In this document: positions 52,166 to 60,224 of the stretch, in pieces
Numbering within the stretch: the first letter of the stretch is position 1
Layout of the letters: each line of letters starts with the position of its first letter
DNA from: Bradyrhizobium sp. cir1
GTDB taxonomy: Bacteria > Pseudomonadota > Alphaproteobacteria > Rhizobiales > Xanthobacteraceae
DNA: 64,000 nucleotides
Assembly: GCF_014198245.1 (NCBI RefSeq)
Contig: NZ_JACIHE010000004.1
Location: 248,001 to 312,000 of the forward strand
Direction: 5' to 3'
Made by a program: the position numbers and the translations under genes
Notes under the pieces: model-generated
Told to the model about the DNA's origin: nothing
Seen by the model: only the letters and a program-made list of their open reading frames with translations
Databases searched by the model: none

Positions 52166-52237
52166 TGGAGCGACGAAGCAAAGCTCGGGCGAATTGCGCC
52201 GCGAGGATGCGAAGGCGTGTCTGCGACACACACTCAC

Positions 52238-52415
52238 TGTCATCGCCCGCGAAGGCGAGCGATCCAGTATTCCAGAGGCCCGCGTTGAAAAGCTCGCGCT
52301 CCCCACATCCGCCGCGGCGTACTGGATTCCCCGCCTGCCGCCTACGCTAAAGCTTCGGCGCCCCTGGACCTCAACCCCGGCGAAGCCTTGGCGTAGCCGG
52401 GTCGCGGGGAATGAC
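52238..52415. repeat. Nested inverted repeat element R5
   Basis: The outer arms start TGTCATCGCCCGCGAAGGCG at 52238 and end CGGGGAATGACA at 52415, with ATCCAGTA and TACTGGAT inside. A second inverted pair, 52342-52360 against about 52378-52396 (19 bases, three mismatches, CTACGC...GCGTAG), is nested in the right part, as if one element had inserted into another. Confidence 0.6.
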
Positions 52416-52451
52416 AGCGGTGTGTGGAGGGCCCGCCGATACCTCATACTC

Positions 52452-52538
52452 CGTCATTGCGAGGAGCCCTTGCGACGAAGCAATCCAGAGTCGGTCCGCG
52501 GAGGGATTCTGGATTGCTTCGCTGCGCTCGCAATGACG
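52452..52538. repeat. Dispersed inverted repeat R1, copy 2
   Basis: Second copy of the element at 36024-36103. It shares CGTCATTGCGAG, GAAGCAATCCAGAGTC, TCCGCGGA, and the right arm GATTCTGGATTGCTTCGCTG to CAATGACG. The left arm carries a short insertion (GAGCCCTTGCGAC), so the palindrome is less perfect. Confidence 0.9.
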
Positions 52539-52867
52539 AGGTGGAAGCGGCGAACTCCCTTCCAACACCGTCACCCTGCGGTGCGCGCTCTGCGGCGCGT
52601 CGCGCCGCGGAGCAAGCCTCGAAGGGCGACGGCCCGGCTTGATGCAGGCGATGCGGCGGCACCAAATACTGGGGCGCCTCCAGGAGTTCAGGTTCGGAGG
52701 CGGCACCTCGTTCTAGCGCTTCGCGCCATCCGTCGTGCATTCGTGAAAAAGCGTGACGAGCTTCGCGTGTGCGCGTGTGGACAGACCTTGGCGCATGCCC
52801 GATAATGCGTCGCGGAAATTGCGGGACGCTGTGGTCCGCACTTGGACTGCCACAGAAGGACTGACCG

Positions 52868-53800
52868 ATGACACAGGCAGGCGCCTACGGACAGAGGCTC
52901 GGGCAATTCCTGCGCTTGAAGAACGCGCCGCCCGCGCTGGTGGCGCGCTCGCTGCACAGCGCCGAGCTCGCCGTCACCGAGACGCGGAATGACCGCCCGG
53001 TGCCTGGTCTGTCCGGGTCGCTGGCGGCTGAAGATGCCTTTCTCGTCAGCCTGAAGCTTCACGATTATCCAGACTGCGAGCTCTGGGAGCGCGGCAAATC
53101 CATCATGAAGGCGGACGTCCGCGCCGGCACGACCTATCTCTATGACCTCAAGCGCGATCCGCGCTACGTGATCGACAAGCCGTTCCACTCGCTGTTCTTC
53201 TATATTCCACGCTCGGCGCTCGACGGCATCGCCCGGCAGTGCAATGCGCCACGGGTCGACGAGCTCGACTGCCAGGTCGGTGTTGGCCATGACGATGCAG
53301 TCGTCCGCCACATCGGCGCATCGCTGCAGGAGGGCCTGCGTCGGCCGGACGAGGCCAACCAGCTCTTCGTCGATCATATGATGCTCGCGCTGACCGCCCA
53401 TGTCGCCCAGACCTATGGCGGACTTCAGCGCACGGCCGGACTTGCGCGCGGGGGACTCGCTCCATGGCAGGCGAAGCGCGCCTGCGATCGGCTCGAATCC
53501 GATCTCAGCGGCAAGCTTTCGCTCGAGAGGATCGCGGCCGAGCTCGACCTGTCGGTCAGCCATTTCTCGCGCGCATTTCGAATCTCCGTCGGCATGCCGC
53601 CGCACCAATGGCTGCTGCATCAGCGCGTCAAGGCGGCCAAGCAGTTGATGGGCGTCCGCGACCTGCCGCTGTCGGAGATCGCGATCTCGGCGGGGTTTGC
53701 CAACCAGAGCCACTTCACGCGCGTGTTCTCCTCGATCGCCGGCGTCAGCCCCGCAGCGTGGCGCCGCGAGACGCTCGGCGCCTCGATCGGCGAGGTGTGA
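52868..53800 (+). CDS. AraC-family transcriptional regulator
   Basis: A 310-aa regulator. The C-terminal double HTH is clear (LSLERIAAELDLSVSHFSRA; SVGMPPHQWLLHQRVKAAKQ; IAISAGFANQSHFTRVFSSI; GVSPAAWRRE). The N-terminal half contains YVIDKPFHSLFFYIPRSALD, typical of a subgroup of AraC regulators of efflux or detoxification genes. ATG 52868 has AAGGA. Its stop is only 5 bp from the convergent catalase-family gene. Confidence 0.92.
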   Translation: MTQAGAYGQRLGQFLRLKNAPPALVARSLHSAELAVTETRNDRPVPGLSGSLAAEDAFLVSLKLHDYPDCELWERGKSIMKADVRAGTTYLYDLKRDPRYVIDKPFHSLFFYIPRSALDGIARQCNAPRVDELDCQVGVGHDDAVVRHIGASLQEGLRRPDEANQLFVDHMMLALTAHVAQTYGGLQRTAGLARGGLAPWQAKRACDRLESDLSGKLSLERIAAELDLSVSHFSRAFRISVGMPPHQWLLHQRVKAAKQLMGVRDLPLSEIAISAGFANQSHFTRVFSSIAGVSPAAWRRETLGASIGEV

Positions 53801-53805
53801 CGCGC

Positions 53806-54726
53806 TCAGCGCCGTTTCGCAAGCGAGATGGCGTAGGCGGCGCGCCGCGCCGCAAAGATCTCGTCCGGCGGATGACCGATGCCCTCGGCGAGATTCGCCG
53901 GATTGAAGATGGAGGCGTCGCAGGCGAGGTCCGGCTCGAAGCCCGTGATCACGATCGTGCCGAGCCGCACCTCCTCGCGACGATCCTCATCCGGCCAGCG
54001 CATCGTCACGTCCATGGTGGGATCACCCGGGCGGTCCAGCAGCGCCATCACGTTGAAGCGGACATGGCCCGTAGCGATCCGCGCACCCAGATCGTCGCGC
54101 AGGAAATCGGCCGGCTTCATCTTGGCTTCATCCTGGCTCAGCGTGATCTCGCCGCGGGCCGGGACCACCTTGAACTTGATGAAGCGCGTCTCATTCTCCG
54201 CGTTGGTCGCGGGAAAAGAATGCACGCCCCAATAGGTCGTGCCGGCAAGGCTTCCGGGCAGCGGACGCGCGGCGATGTAGTTCGCCTGATTGAGCGTCTC
54301 AGGATTGGCCGCCGAGAATGCCTCGACCTTGGCCATATCTGGCTTGCCGTCCGGCCCCGGCATGCGCGCCTCGAGGAAGGCCAGCATCTGGTCGAGCGTT
54401 CGCGCACAATGCACCGGCGCGCTCTCCACGAGAATGTCCGAGCGGTGATCGTCGTTGCCGAGCTTGAAGCTGAAGCCGCGCAGCACCAGATTGTTGGTGT
54501 CGGCCACGTCTGGGTTACCGCCGCCGATCGAAAAGCGCGCCAGCACGCGCGATGGTTTCGTAAAGCTCCGCGATCGCGTGACTTCTCCCGCGCGGTCCGA
54601 CGGCGTGTAGGTGCCGCGCACGCACCAGCCCTTGGCAAAGCTGGCGCGGACCTTCGGCGGGTTGCCGGCGATGGCTTTCAGGGCTTCGACGGTCGATGCG
54701 GGCGTTGCGGCGGGGACGTCGGACAT
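53806..54726 (-). CDS. Catalase-family (SrpA-like) protein lacking the distal His
   Basis: A 306-aa short catalase-like haem protein. Family blocks: VLARFSIGGGNPDVADTNNL, LRGFSFKLGNDDHRSDILVE, and the C-terminal FNPANLAEGIGHPPDEIF with AARRAAYAISLAKRR, whose Tyr is the expected haem ligand. The usual HAKG motif, with the catalytic distal His, reads FAKG (Phe30, ASFAKGWCVRGTYTPS). Classical catalase activity is therefore doubtful; it may be a peroxidase variant or haem binder. No export signal. ATG 54726 has GAAGG upstream. Confidence 0.85.
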   Translation of the reverse strand: MSDVPAATPASTVEALKAIAGNPPKVRASFAKGWCVRGTYTPSDRAGEVTRSRSFTKPSRVLARFSIGGGNPDVADTNNLVLRGFSFKLGNDDHRSDILVESAPVHCARTLDQMLAFLEARMPGPDGKPDMAKVEAFSAANPETLNQANYIAARPLPGSLAGTTYWGVHSFPATNAENETRFIKFKVVPARGEITLSQDEAKMKPADFLRDDLGARIATGHVRFNVMALLDRPGDPTMDVTMRWPDEDRREEVRLGTIVITGFEPDLACDASIFNPANLAEGIGHPPDEIFAARRAAYAISLAKRR

Positions 54727-54850
54727 GTGAGCCTTCTCGCGTCGGGCGGGCAGGCTAGGTGTTGTGCGATCCAGCGTCTTGCCCAAAGCGGTCAGGATTT
54801 GCCCAATCCTGCTCAAGATCGGGGGAGCGTTACGATCGACGCCCGGCCAA

Positions 54851-55576
54851 TCAGGGAATGGCGGGCTGTGTCTCGAGCAGCGGCATCCAGCCGGCCTCGT
54901 TGCGCTGGAAGAGCGGGCAGCCGTAGACGGCGCGAACCGCAAGGGACGGAGAAAGCGCCGCGGTCGACGCCTGCCAACGATTGGTCTGCTTCATCGCGAC
55001 GACCATGCCGGCAATGTCGACGCCGATCTTCTGCAGCAGGCGCGCAGCAGCGATCGCCGTCGTGCCAGTCGAGATCGCATCGTCGATGAGCACCACTCGG
55101 CGTCCCTCGAGCAGCGGCAGCAGGTTCGGATCCAGCCGCAGCCTCTTGCCGGCCTTGGGGCTGGTGATTGAAGTGACGGGCTCGGACAGCGCGTCGTCGT
55201 ACCAGAACTTGCGCGAATAGCCGAGCGGGACATAGCGCGGCTGTCCCAGCCGTTCGGCGACCAGCGACGCAAAGGCAAGACCGAGGGTCGGCAGTCCCAC
55301 GATGATCTCGGCGTCGAATGCGCGCGCCTGTGTCGCCATGTGGTCTGCAAGCGCCGCGACCACGAGGTGCGAGGCCTGGTTGGCGATGAGCGAGGCGACG
55401 GCATGATCGCCATCGGGTAGTCGGCGCAACGGCAGGACGAGGATGCGGCCGCAGGGCAGCGTGACAGGATAGCCGAAGCGATAGGGGGCCGTTGCCGAGA
55501 AGCGCGCGGGAATGTCCGGCGTCAATTCCTGCCAATAGCCGGTTGTCGCCTCGGTATAAGCTTCGCCCGCGGTCAT
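54851..55576 (-). CDS. Phosphoribosyltransferase-fold protein
   Basis: A 241-aa PRTase. The PRPP-binding motif is VVLIDDAISTGTTAIAAARL (residues 161-180) and the PPi loop region is IIVGLPTLGLAFASLVAERL. It would transfer ribose-phosphate to a base or act as a regulator. The Trp/Tyr-rich N-terminus (TTGYWQELTPDIPARF) is unusual. It is the last gene of a minus-strand run with the M20 hydrolase and NMT1-type importer, which suggests a base- or hydantoin-related substrate. Confidence 0.85.
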   Translation of the reverse strand: MTAGEAYTEATTGYWQELTPDIPARFSATAPYRFGYPVTLPCGRILVLPLRRLPDGDHAVASLIANQASHLVVAALADHMATQARAFDAEIIVGLPTLGLAFASLVAERLGQPRYVPLGYSRKFWYDDALSEPVTSITSPKAGKRLRLDPNLLPLLEGRRVVLIDDAISTGTTAIAAARLLQKIGVDIAGMVVAMKQTNRWQASTAALSPSLAVRAVYGCPLFQRNEAGWMPLLETQPAIP

Positions 55577-55594
55577 GATGCCAGCATCGGCCGC

Positions 55595-56827
55595 CTAGCC
55601 GCTGAGGATGCGCCGGCAGGCATCGACGAAGACCTGCGCGCCGGTGATGATATCGGCATCGGCTGTGTTTTCGGTCCAGTGATGGCTGATGCCGCCGATC
55701 GACGGCACGAACAGCATGCCGGCCGGCATGACGGTCGCGAGCATCTGCGCATCGTGGCCGGCGCCGCTGGGCATGCGGATGGATCGCCCGCCGGCGACGG
55801 CCTTGCTCGCAGCCTCGATTGCGTCCTGGAAGCCCGCATTCATCATCGCGGGTGCGCCGGTGCGCAGCTTGGTCACGCCGACGGTGCAGGGTCCCTTCGC
55901 ATTTACCTCATCCGCCATCGTGCGCAGCAGCTGCTCCAGCCTCGCGATGACGGCTGGATTGTCGTCGCGGATCTGGAACAGCATTTCGGCACCGCCCGGA
56001 ATGATGCTCGGCGCACCGGGATCGAGCGTGATGCGGCCGGTGGTCCAGACCGTGCGCGGTCCGCAGGCGGCGGGGAAACGCTCGTCGATCGCGACGCAGA
56101 ATTTCGCCAGCGCGAGGCCGGCATCCTTGCGCACGGCCATGCGCGTGGTGCCGGCGTGGTTCTGCTCGCCGGTGAAGTTGATGCGGTACTGCCAGATGCC
56201 GACGATGGATGTCACGACACCGACCGCGAGATGACTACTCTCGAGCGTGTCGCCCTGCTCGATATGCGCCTCCAGATACCCGACGTGCCGGCCCGGCTCG
56301 ACCGCGATGCGCGCGCGCCCCGAGAGCCCCATGCCGGCGAGCGCATCGCGCATGGGGCGCCCGTCGGTGCGGTCGCGCGCAGCGTCGATTTCAGCTTCAG
56401 TCACTTGCCCGACATAGGAGCGCGAGCCGAGGAAGCTGCCAAAATGTCCTTCCTCGTCGCACCAGGCCGCGACTTCGACCGCGCCTTTCACGGAGGGATC
56501 GGCATTGAGCACGCGCGCAGCTTCGAGCGCATAGACGACGCCGAGCGGGCCATCGAGCCAGCCGGCATAGTTCTGGCTCTCCAGATGCGAGCCAGTCAGC
56601 AGCTTCGGCCCGGGCTTCGTGCTGGTGCCAAAGACATTGCCGATGCCGTCAATCGTCGCGGAGAGCCCTGCATCGGGCAGCCTCTGAACCAGCCAGTCCA
56701 GCGATTGCCTGTGCGGCTCGGAAAAGGTCGGCTTGTGCACGCCGGTCTTGTAGGCGCCGATGGCGCGCAGTGCATTGAGGTCGGCAAGGACGCGAGTCCC
56801 GTCGGCGCGGGGCTGAGTGTCAGGCAT
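55595..56827 (-). CDS. M20-family Zn hydrolase (N-carbamoyl-L-amino acid hydrolase/allantoate amidohydrolase type)
   Basis: A 410-aa dinuclear metallo-amidohydrolase. Metal ligand regions: TGSHLESQNYAGWLDGPLGV, AAWCDEEGHFGSFLGSRSYV (DEE) and LEAHIEQG; the C-terminal His is in PSIGGISHHWTENTADADII. The dimer domain has VGIWQYRINFTGEQNHAGTT. In the first block the common SHxDS reads SHLES, one metal Asp replaced by Glu. It should cleave N-carbamoyl or N-acyl amino acids. ATG 56827 overlaps the ATPase gene by 8 bases. Confidence 0.88.
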   Translation of the reverse strand: MPDTQPRADGTRVLADLNALRAIGAYKTGVHKPTFSEPHRQSLDWLVQRLPDAGLSATIDGIGNVFGTSTKPGPKLLTGSHLESQNYAGWLDGPLGVVYALEAARVLNADPSVKGAVEVAAWCDEEGHFGSFLGSRSYVGQVTEAEIDAARDRTDGRPMRDALAGMGLSGRARIAVEPGRHVGYLEAHIEQGDTLESSHLAVGVVTSIVGIWQYRINFTGEQNHAGTTRMAVRKDAGLALAKFCVAIDERFPAACGPRTVWTTGRITLDPGAPSIIPGGAEMLFQIRDDNPAVIARLEQLLRTMADEVNAKGPCTVGVTKLRTGAPAMMNAGFQDAIEAASKAVAGGRSIRMPSGAGHDAQMLATVMPAGMLFVPSIGGISHHWTENTADADIITGAQVFVDACRRILSG

Positions 56828-57605
56828 GTTCGGCAACCTTCAACGCCTCGGTACGGATCTCCTCGACCAGCCGCTCCTTGAGCTGGACGAATTCGGGCGT
56901 GGTCTTGATCTTGTACGAGCGTGGATGCGGCAGGTCCACGGCAATCTCGGCCTTGATGCGGCCGGGGCGTGCGCTCATGACGATGACGCGGCTGCCGAGG
57001 AAGATCGCCTCCTCGATGTCGTGGGTCACGAACAGCACGGTCTTCTGGTCGCGCTCCCAGATTCCGAGCAGCATTTCCTGCATCAGGGCGCGGGTCTGGT
57101 TGTCCAGCGCGCCGAAGGGCTCGTCGAGCAGCAGGATTTTTGGATCATTGGCGAGCGCGCGCGCAATCGCCGTGCGCTGCTGCATGCCGCCGGAGAGTTG
57201 CTTCGGCCAATGGTTCTCGAAGCCGGACAATCCGACCTGACGGATGAAGGCATCCGCGATCTTGTTTCGCTCCGCCTCGGACACGCCGCGCTCGCGCAAG
57301 CCGAAGGCGATATTCTCGCGCACGGTCAGCCAGGGAAACAGCGTGTAGGACTGGAATACCATGCCGCGATCGGCGCCCGGGCCGGTCACCTCGCGCCCGT
57401 CGAGCGTGACGCGTCCGCTGGTCGGACGGTCGAGGCCGGCGACGATGCGCAGCAGGGTGGACTTGCCGCAGCCGGACGGGCCGAGGATGGTGACGAAGTC
57501 GTTGTTGCCGATGGTGAGGTCCGTCGGCTCCAGCGCTCTGGTCGGCGCGTTGCCGTGGCGTGCGGGGAATGTGCGCGAGACCTGTTCGATCTTGAGAATG
57601 GTCAT
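56820..57605 (-). CDS. NMT1/nitrate-sulfonate-type ABC transporter ATPase
   Basis: A 261-aa ATPase of the SsuB/TauB/NMT1-importer family: Walker A GPSGCGKST at residues 42-50, Q-loop MVFQSYTLFPWL, signature LSGGMQQRTAIARALA, Walker B ILLLDEPFGALD, H-loop VTHDIEEAI. ATG 57605 overlaps the permease stop (ATGA). Its stop overlaps the hydrolase start, linking transport with hydrolysis. Confidence 0.93.
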   Translation of the reverse strand: MTILKIEQVSRTFPARHGNAPTRALEPTDLTIGNNDFVTILGPSGCGKSTLLRIVAGLDRPTSGRVTLDGREVTGPGADRGMVFQSYTLFPWLTVRENIAFGLRERGVSEAERNKIADAFIRQVGLSGFENHWPKQLSGGMQQRTAIARALANDPKILLLDEPFGALDNQTRALMQEMLLGIWERDQKTVLFVTHDIEEAIFLGSRVIVMSARPGRIKAEIAVDLPHPRSYKIKTTPEFVQLKERLVEEIRTEALKVAEHA

Positions 57606-58375
57606 GCGAGCTTCCACGGAAACAGCCAGGCGTTGAACGCCTTGAACAGGAAGTCGGAGATAAGGCCGATCAGTCCGATCACGATGATGCCGAAGATGAT
57701 CTGGCCGGTGTTGAGCAGCGCCTGGCTGTCGGTGATCATGTGGCCGATGCCGGAGGATGAGCCGATCAGCTCGGCGACGATGACGTAGGTCCAGGCCCAG
57801 CCCAGCACCAGCCGCAGGATTTCTGCAATCTCGGGGGCGGAGGAGGGCAGCAGCACACGGCGGATGATGCCGCGGTCCCTGGCGCCCAGCGTATAGGCCG
57901 CCTCGACCAGGTCCCGCCGTGTGGCGCCGACAGTCACCGCGACCATCAGGATGACCTGGAACACCGAGCCGATGAAGATGACGAGCAGCTTCTGCAGCTC
58001 GCCGATGCCGGCCCACAGGATCAGAAGCGGAATGAAGGCCGACGCGGGCAGATAGCGCGCAAAGGAGACGAACGGTTCGAGGAACGCCTCGACCGGCTTG
58101 TAGGCGCCCATCAGAACGCCGAACGGCACGGCGATGATCGCCGCGAGCGCAAAGCCGCCGACGACACGCCAGATCGTCATGCCGATGTCGAGCAGGAAGC
58201 CCTGCTTGGCGAGCAGGTCATAACCTTCCTGCACCATGGTCAGCGGGTTGGCGAGAAAGGTCTTAGACACATGGCCGCCGAAGGTCGCCCAGGACCAGAG
58301 GGCAACGAAAAGCACGAAGAACGCGAGGCCATAGGCCACGCGCTGCCTCGAAGTCACGGGATCCAGGGGACGCAT
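57602..58375 (-). CDS. NMT1/nitrate-sulfonate-type ABC transporter permease
   Basis: A 257-aa inner-membrane permease with six helices. The EAA loop is EAAYTLGARDRGIIRRVLLP. Other blocks are FVSFARYLPASAFIPLLILW and the C-terminal GQIIFGIIVIGLIGLISDFL. ATG 58375; an in-frame TTG lies one codon earlier. It lies 69 bp after the binding protein gene. Confidence 0.92.
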   Translation of the reverse strand: MRPLDPVTSRQRVAYGLAFFVLFVALWSWATFGGHVSKTFLANPLTMVQEGYDLLAKQGFLLDIGMTIWRVVGGFALAAIIAVPFGVLMGAYKPVEAFLEPFVSFARYLPASAFIPLLILWAGIGELQKLLVIFIGSVFQVILMVAVTVGATRRDLVEAAYTLGARDRGIIRRVLLPSSAPEIAEILRLVLGWAWTYVIVAELIGSSSGIGHMITDSQALLNTGQIIFGIIVIGLIGLISDFLFKAFNAWLFPWKLA

Positions 58376-58444
58376 CAACTATCTATCCAGGTGGTCGATC
58401 AGGCGCCGGCCCCGCCTCGCGGCGGGACCGGAGCTCGTTTAAGC

Positions 58445-59389
58445 TTACTTGATGAAGCTGGCGTCGTAGAGGTCCTCGACCTTCGGCGCCGCCTTGATGA
58501 TGCCGATCTCGAGCAGGAGCTCGGCAGCGTCCTTGTTGAACGTGAGGAAATCGCCGGCGAAGAACTTCTGGTTGGCGGCCTTGTCCTGCCAGCGCAGGTA
58601 CTTTGCCGAGTTGCCGAACTGCTCGCCGGTCTGCTTCACGTCCGCGCCCATGATCTCATAGGCCTTGGCCTGGTCCTTGGCGATCATGTCGAGCGCCTCG
58701 AAGTAGCTGTTGGCGAGTGCCTGCGCGGCCTTCGGATTCTCGCTCAGGAATTTCGGCGTGCAGCCGAAGGTGTCCATCACGATCGGGTAGTCCAGCGTGG
58801 TGGCGATGATCTTGCCCTTGTCGGGCGCGGCGCGCACGGTCGACAGATAGGGCTCATAGGTCATCGCGGCGTCGTTCTGGCCGGAGACGAAAGCCTGCGC
58901 CGCGGCGGCGGGTTCGAGGTTCACGACGGTCACGTCCTTGGTGGTGAGGCCGTTCTTCTTGAGCATCCAGGCCAGCGCGAAATAGGGCGACGTGCCCGGC
59001 GCGGACGCCGCAACCGTCTTGCCCTTCAGGTCCTTGATCGCGGCGATATCGTTGCGCACGGCCATGCCGTCGGCGCCGTAGCTCTTGTCGAGCTGGAAGA
59101 TCTGCTTGGTCGCGACGCCATTGGCGTTCCAGGAGATCCAGGTCTCGACCGTGGTCGCCGCGCACTGGATGTCGCCGGAGGCGATCGCGAGGTGGCGGTC
59201 CTTCTGCGGGATCTTCTTGATCGTGACGTCGAGGCCGTTCTTCTTGAAGATGCCGGCTTCCTTCGCCAGCGTCAGCGGCGCGAAGCCGGTCCATCCGGAG
59301 ATGCCGACGCCGACCTTGACGTCGTCGGCGAGCACCGCAGTGGAAGCCGTAAGCGCAATGATTGTCGCAAATATCGTCGAATTACGCAT
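58445..59389 (-). CDS. NMT1-type ABC transporter substrate-binding protein
   Basis: A 314-aa periplasmic receptor of the nitrate/sulfonate/taurine/thiamine-precursor group. Signal peptide: STIFATIIALTASTAVLADD. Core: GISGWTGFAPLTLAKEAGIF, VTIKKIPQKDRHLAIASGDI, and APGTSPYFALAWMLKKNGLT. The acidic pocket residues that bind sulfonates are not obvious, so an amine, pyrimidine or hydantoin ligand is possible. ATG 59389 has GAGGA. It is 106 bp downstream of hutC. Confidence 0.92.
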   Translation of the reverse strand: MRNSTIFATIIALTASTAVLADDVKVGVGISGWTGFAPLTLAKEAGIFKKNGLDVTIKKIPQKDRHLAIASGDIQCAATTVETWISWNANGVATKQIFQLDKSYGADGMAVRNDIAAIKDLKGKTVAASAPGTSPYFALAWMLKKNGLTTKDVTVVNLEPAAAAQAFVSGQNDAAMTYEPYLSTVRAAPDKGKIIATTLDYPIVMDTFGCTPKFLSENPKAAQALANSYFEALDMIAKDQAKAYEIMGADVKQTGEQFGNSAKYLRWQDKAANQKFFAGDFLTFNKDAAELLLEIGIIKAAPKVEDLYDASFIK

Positions 59390-59495
59390 GATTGTCGTCC
59401 TCTTACCGATCGATGGATTGACGTCCTGTTGATCTCTATGGGCCCGCATGGACCGTTGCCCGAAGCGTTGCACGAATTGTGCCGACATCGTTCTC

Positions 59496-60224
59496 TCAGC
59501 CTCCCTTGAATCGGGCGACAAGGCGGTGAGAGTCACCGGGATAGAGCAGGCGCACCGCGGTGATGGTGCGTGCGCTGCGCCAGGTGTAGCGGTCGATCAC
59601 GAGGCAGGGCGCGCCGACGGCGATGTCGAGCGCTTCCGCCGTGCGATCGTCCGCAACGATGGCGCTGATCGTATGCTCGGCCTCTGTCCATGGGACATGG
59701 TGAAGCAGCCAGGAGCCGGGCGGCTCGCGCGAGAAATCCGCGGTCGCGGCATGCGGCACGGATGAGAGATCGATCAGCCTGTCCTCGACCGCGAACGGTA
59801 CGTTGTCGGCACTGTGCCGGCAGGTGATCGCGACCACCTTGCCGGCCTTCTTGACGCCGAGACGGTCGCGGTCGGCAGCGGTCGCGGCGCGCAGTTTGCG
59901 GCCGATCAGCTCGTAGCCGTAAGCGCGCCCGAGCGCGGTGATCTCGGCGCGGATGTCGGCGATCTTGAGCACGGCCGATTGATGCTGCGGCCGGCGCACG
60001 AAGGAGCCGGCCCGCCGCCGCCGCTCGATCAGGTCGGCTTGGGCGAGCTCCGACAGCGCCTTGTTCACGGTCATGCGCGAGCAGCCGTAGCGTGCGACCA
60101 GTTCGTGCTCGAAGGGAATGCGATGCCCGGGCGGCCATTCGCCGGTCAGGATGCGTTTCTCGATGTCGGCGCGGATGCGCTTGTAGAGCGTCGGCTGGTC
60201 GGCTGTGTCTGCGGTGAGGCTCAT
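59496..60224 (-). CDS. hutC: GntR/HutC-family repressor of histidine utilisation
   Basis: A 242-aa regulator. The GntR winged helix is LYKRIRADIEKRILTGEWPP, then YGCSRMTVNKALSELAQADL and RRRAGSFVRRP. The UTRA effector domain follows and binds urocanate in HutC. Family-typical blocks are HHVPWTEAEHTISAI and APCLVIDRYTW. ATG 60224 overlaps the hutF stop (ATGA). The perfect palindrome at 61614-61633 is its likely operator. Confidence 0.94.
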   Translation of the reverse strand: MSLTADTADQPTLYKRIRADIEKRILTGEWPPGHRIPFEHELVARYGCSRMTVNKALSELAQADLIERRRRAGSFVRRPQHQSAVLKIADIRAEITALGRAYGYELIGRKLRAATAADRDRLGVKKAGKVVAITCRHSADNVPFAVEDRLIDLSSVPHAATADFSREPPGSWLLHHVPWTEAEHTISAIVADDRTAEALDIAVGAPCLVIDRYTWRSARTITAVRLLYPGDSHRLVARFKGG

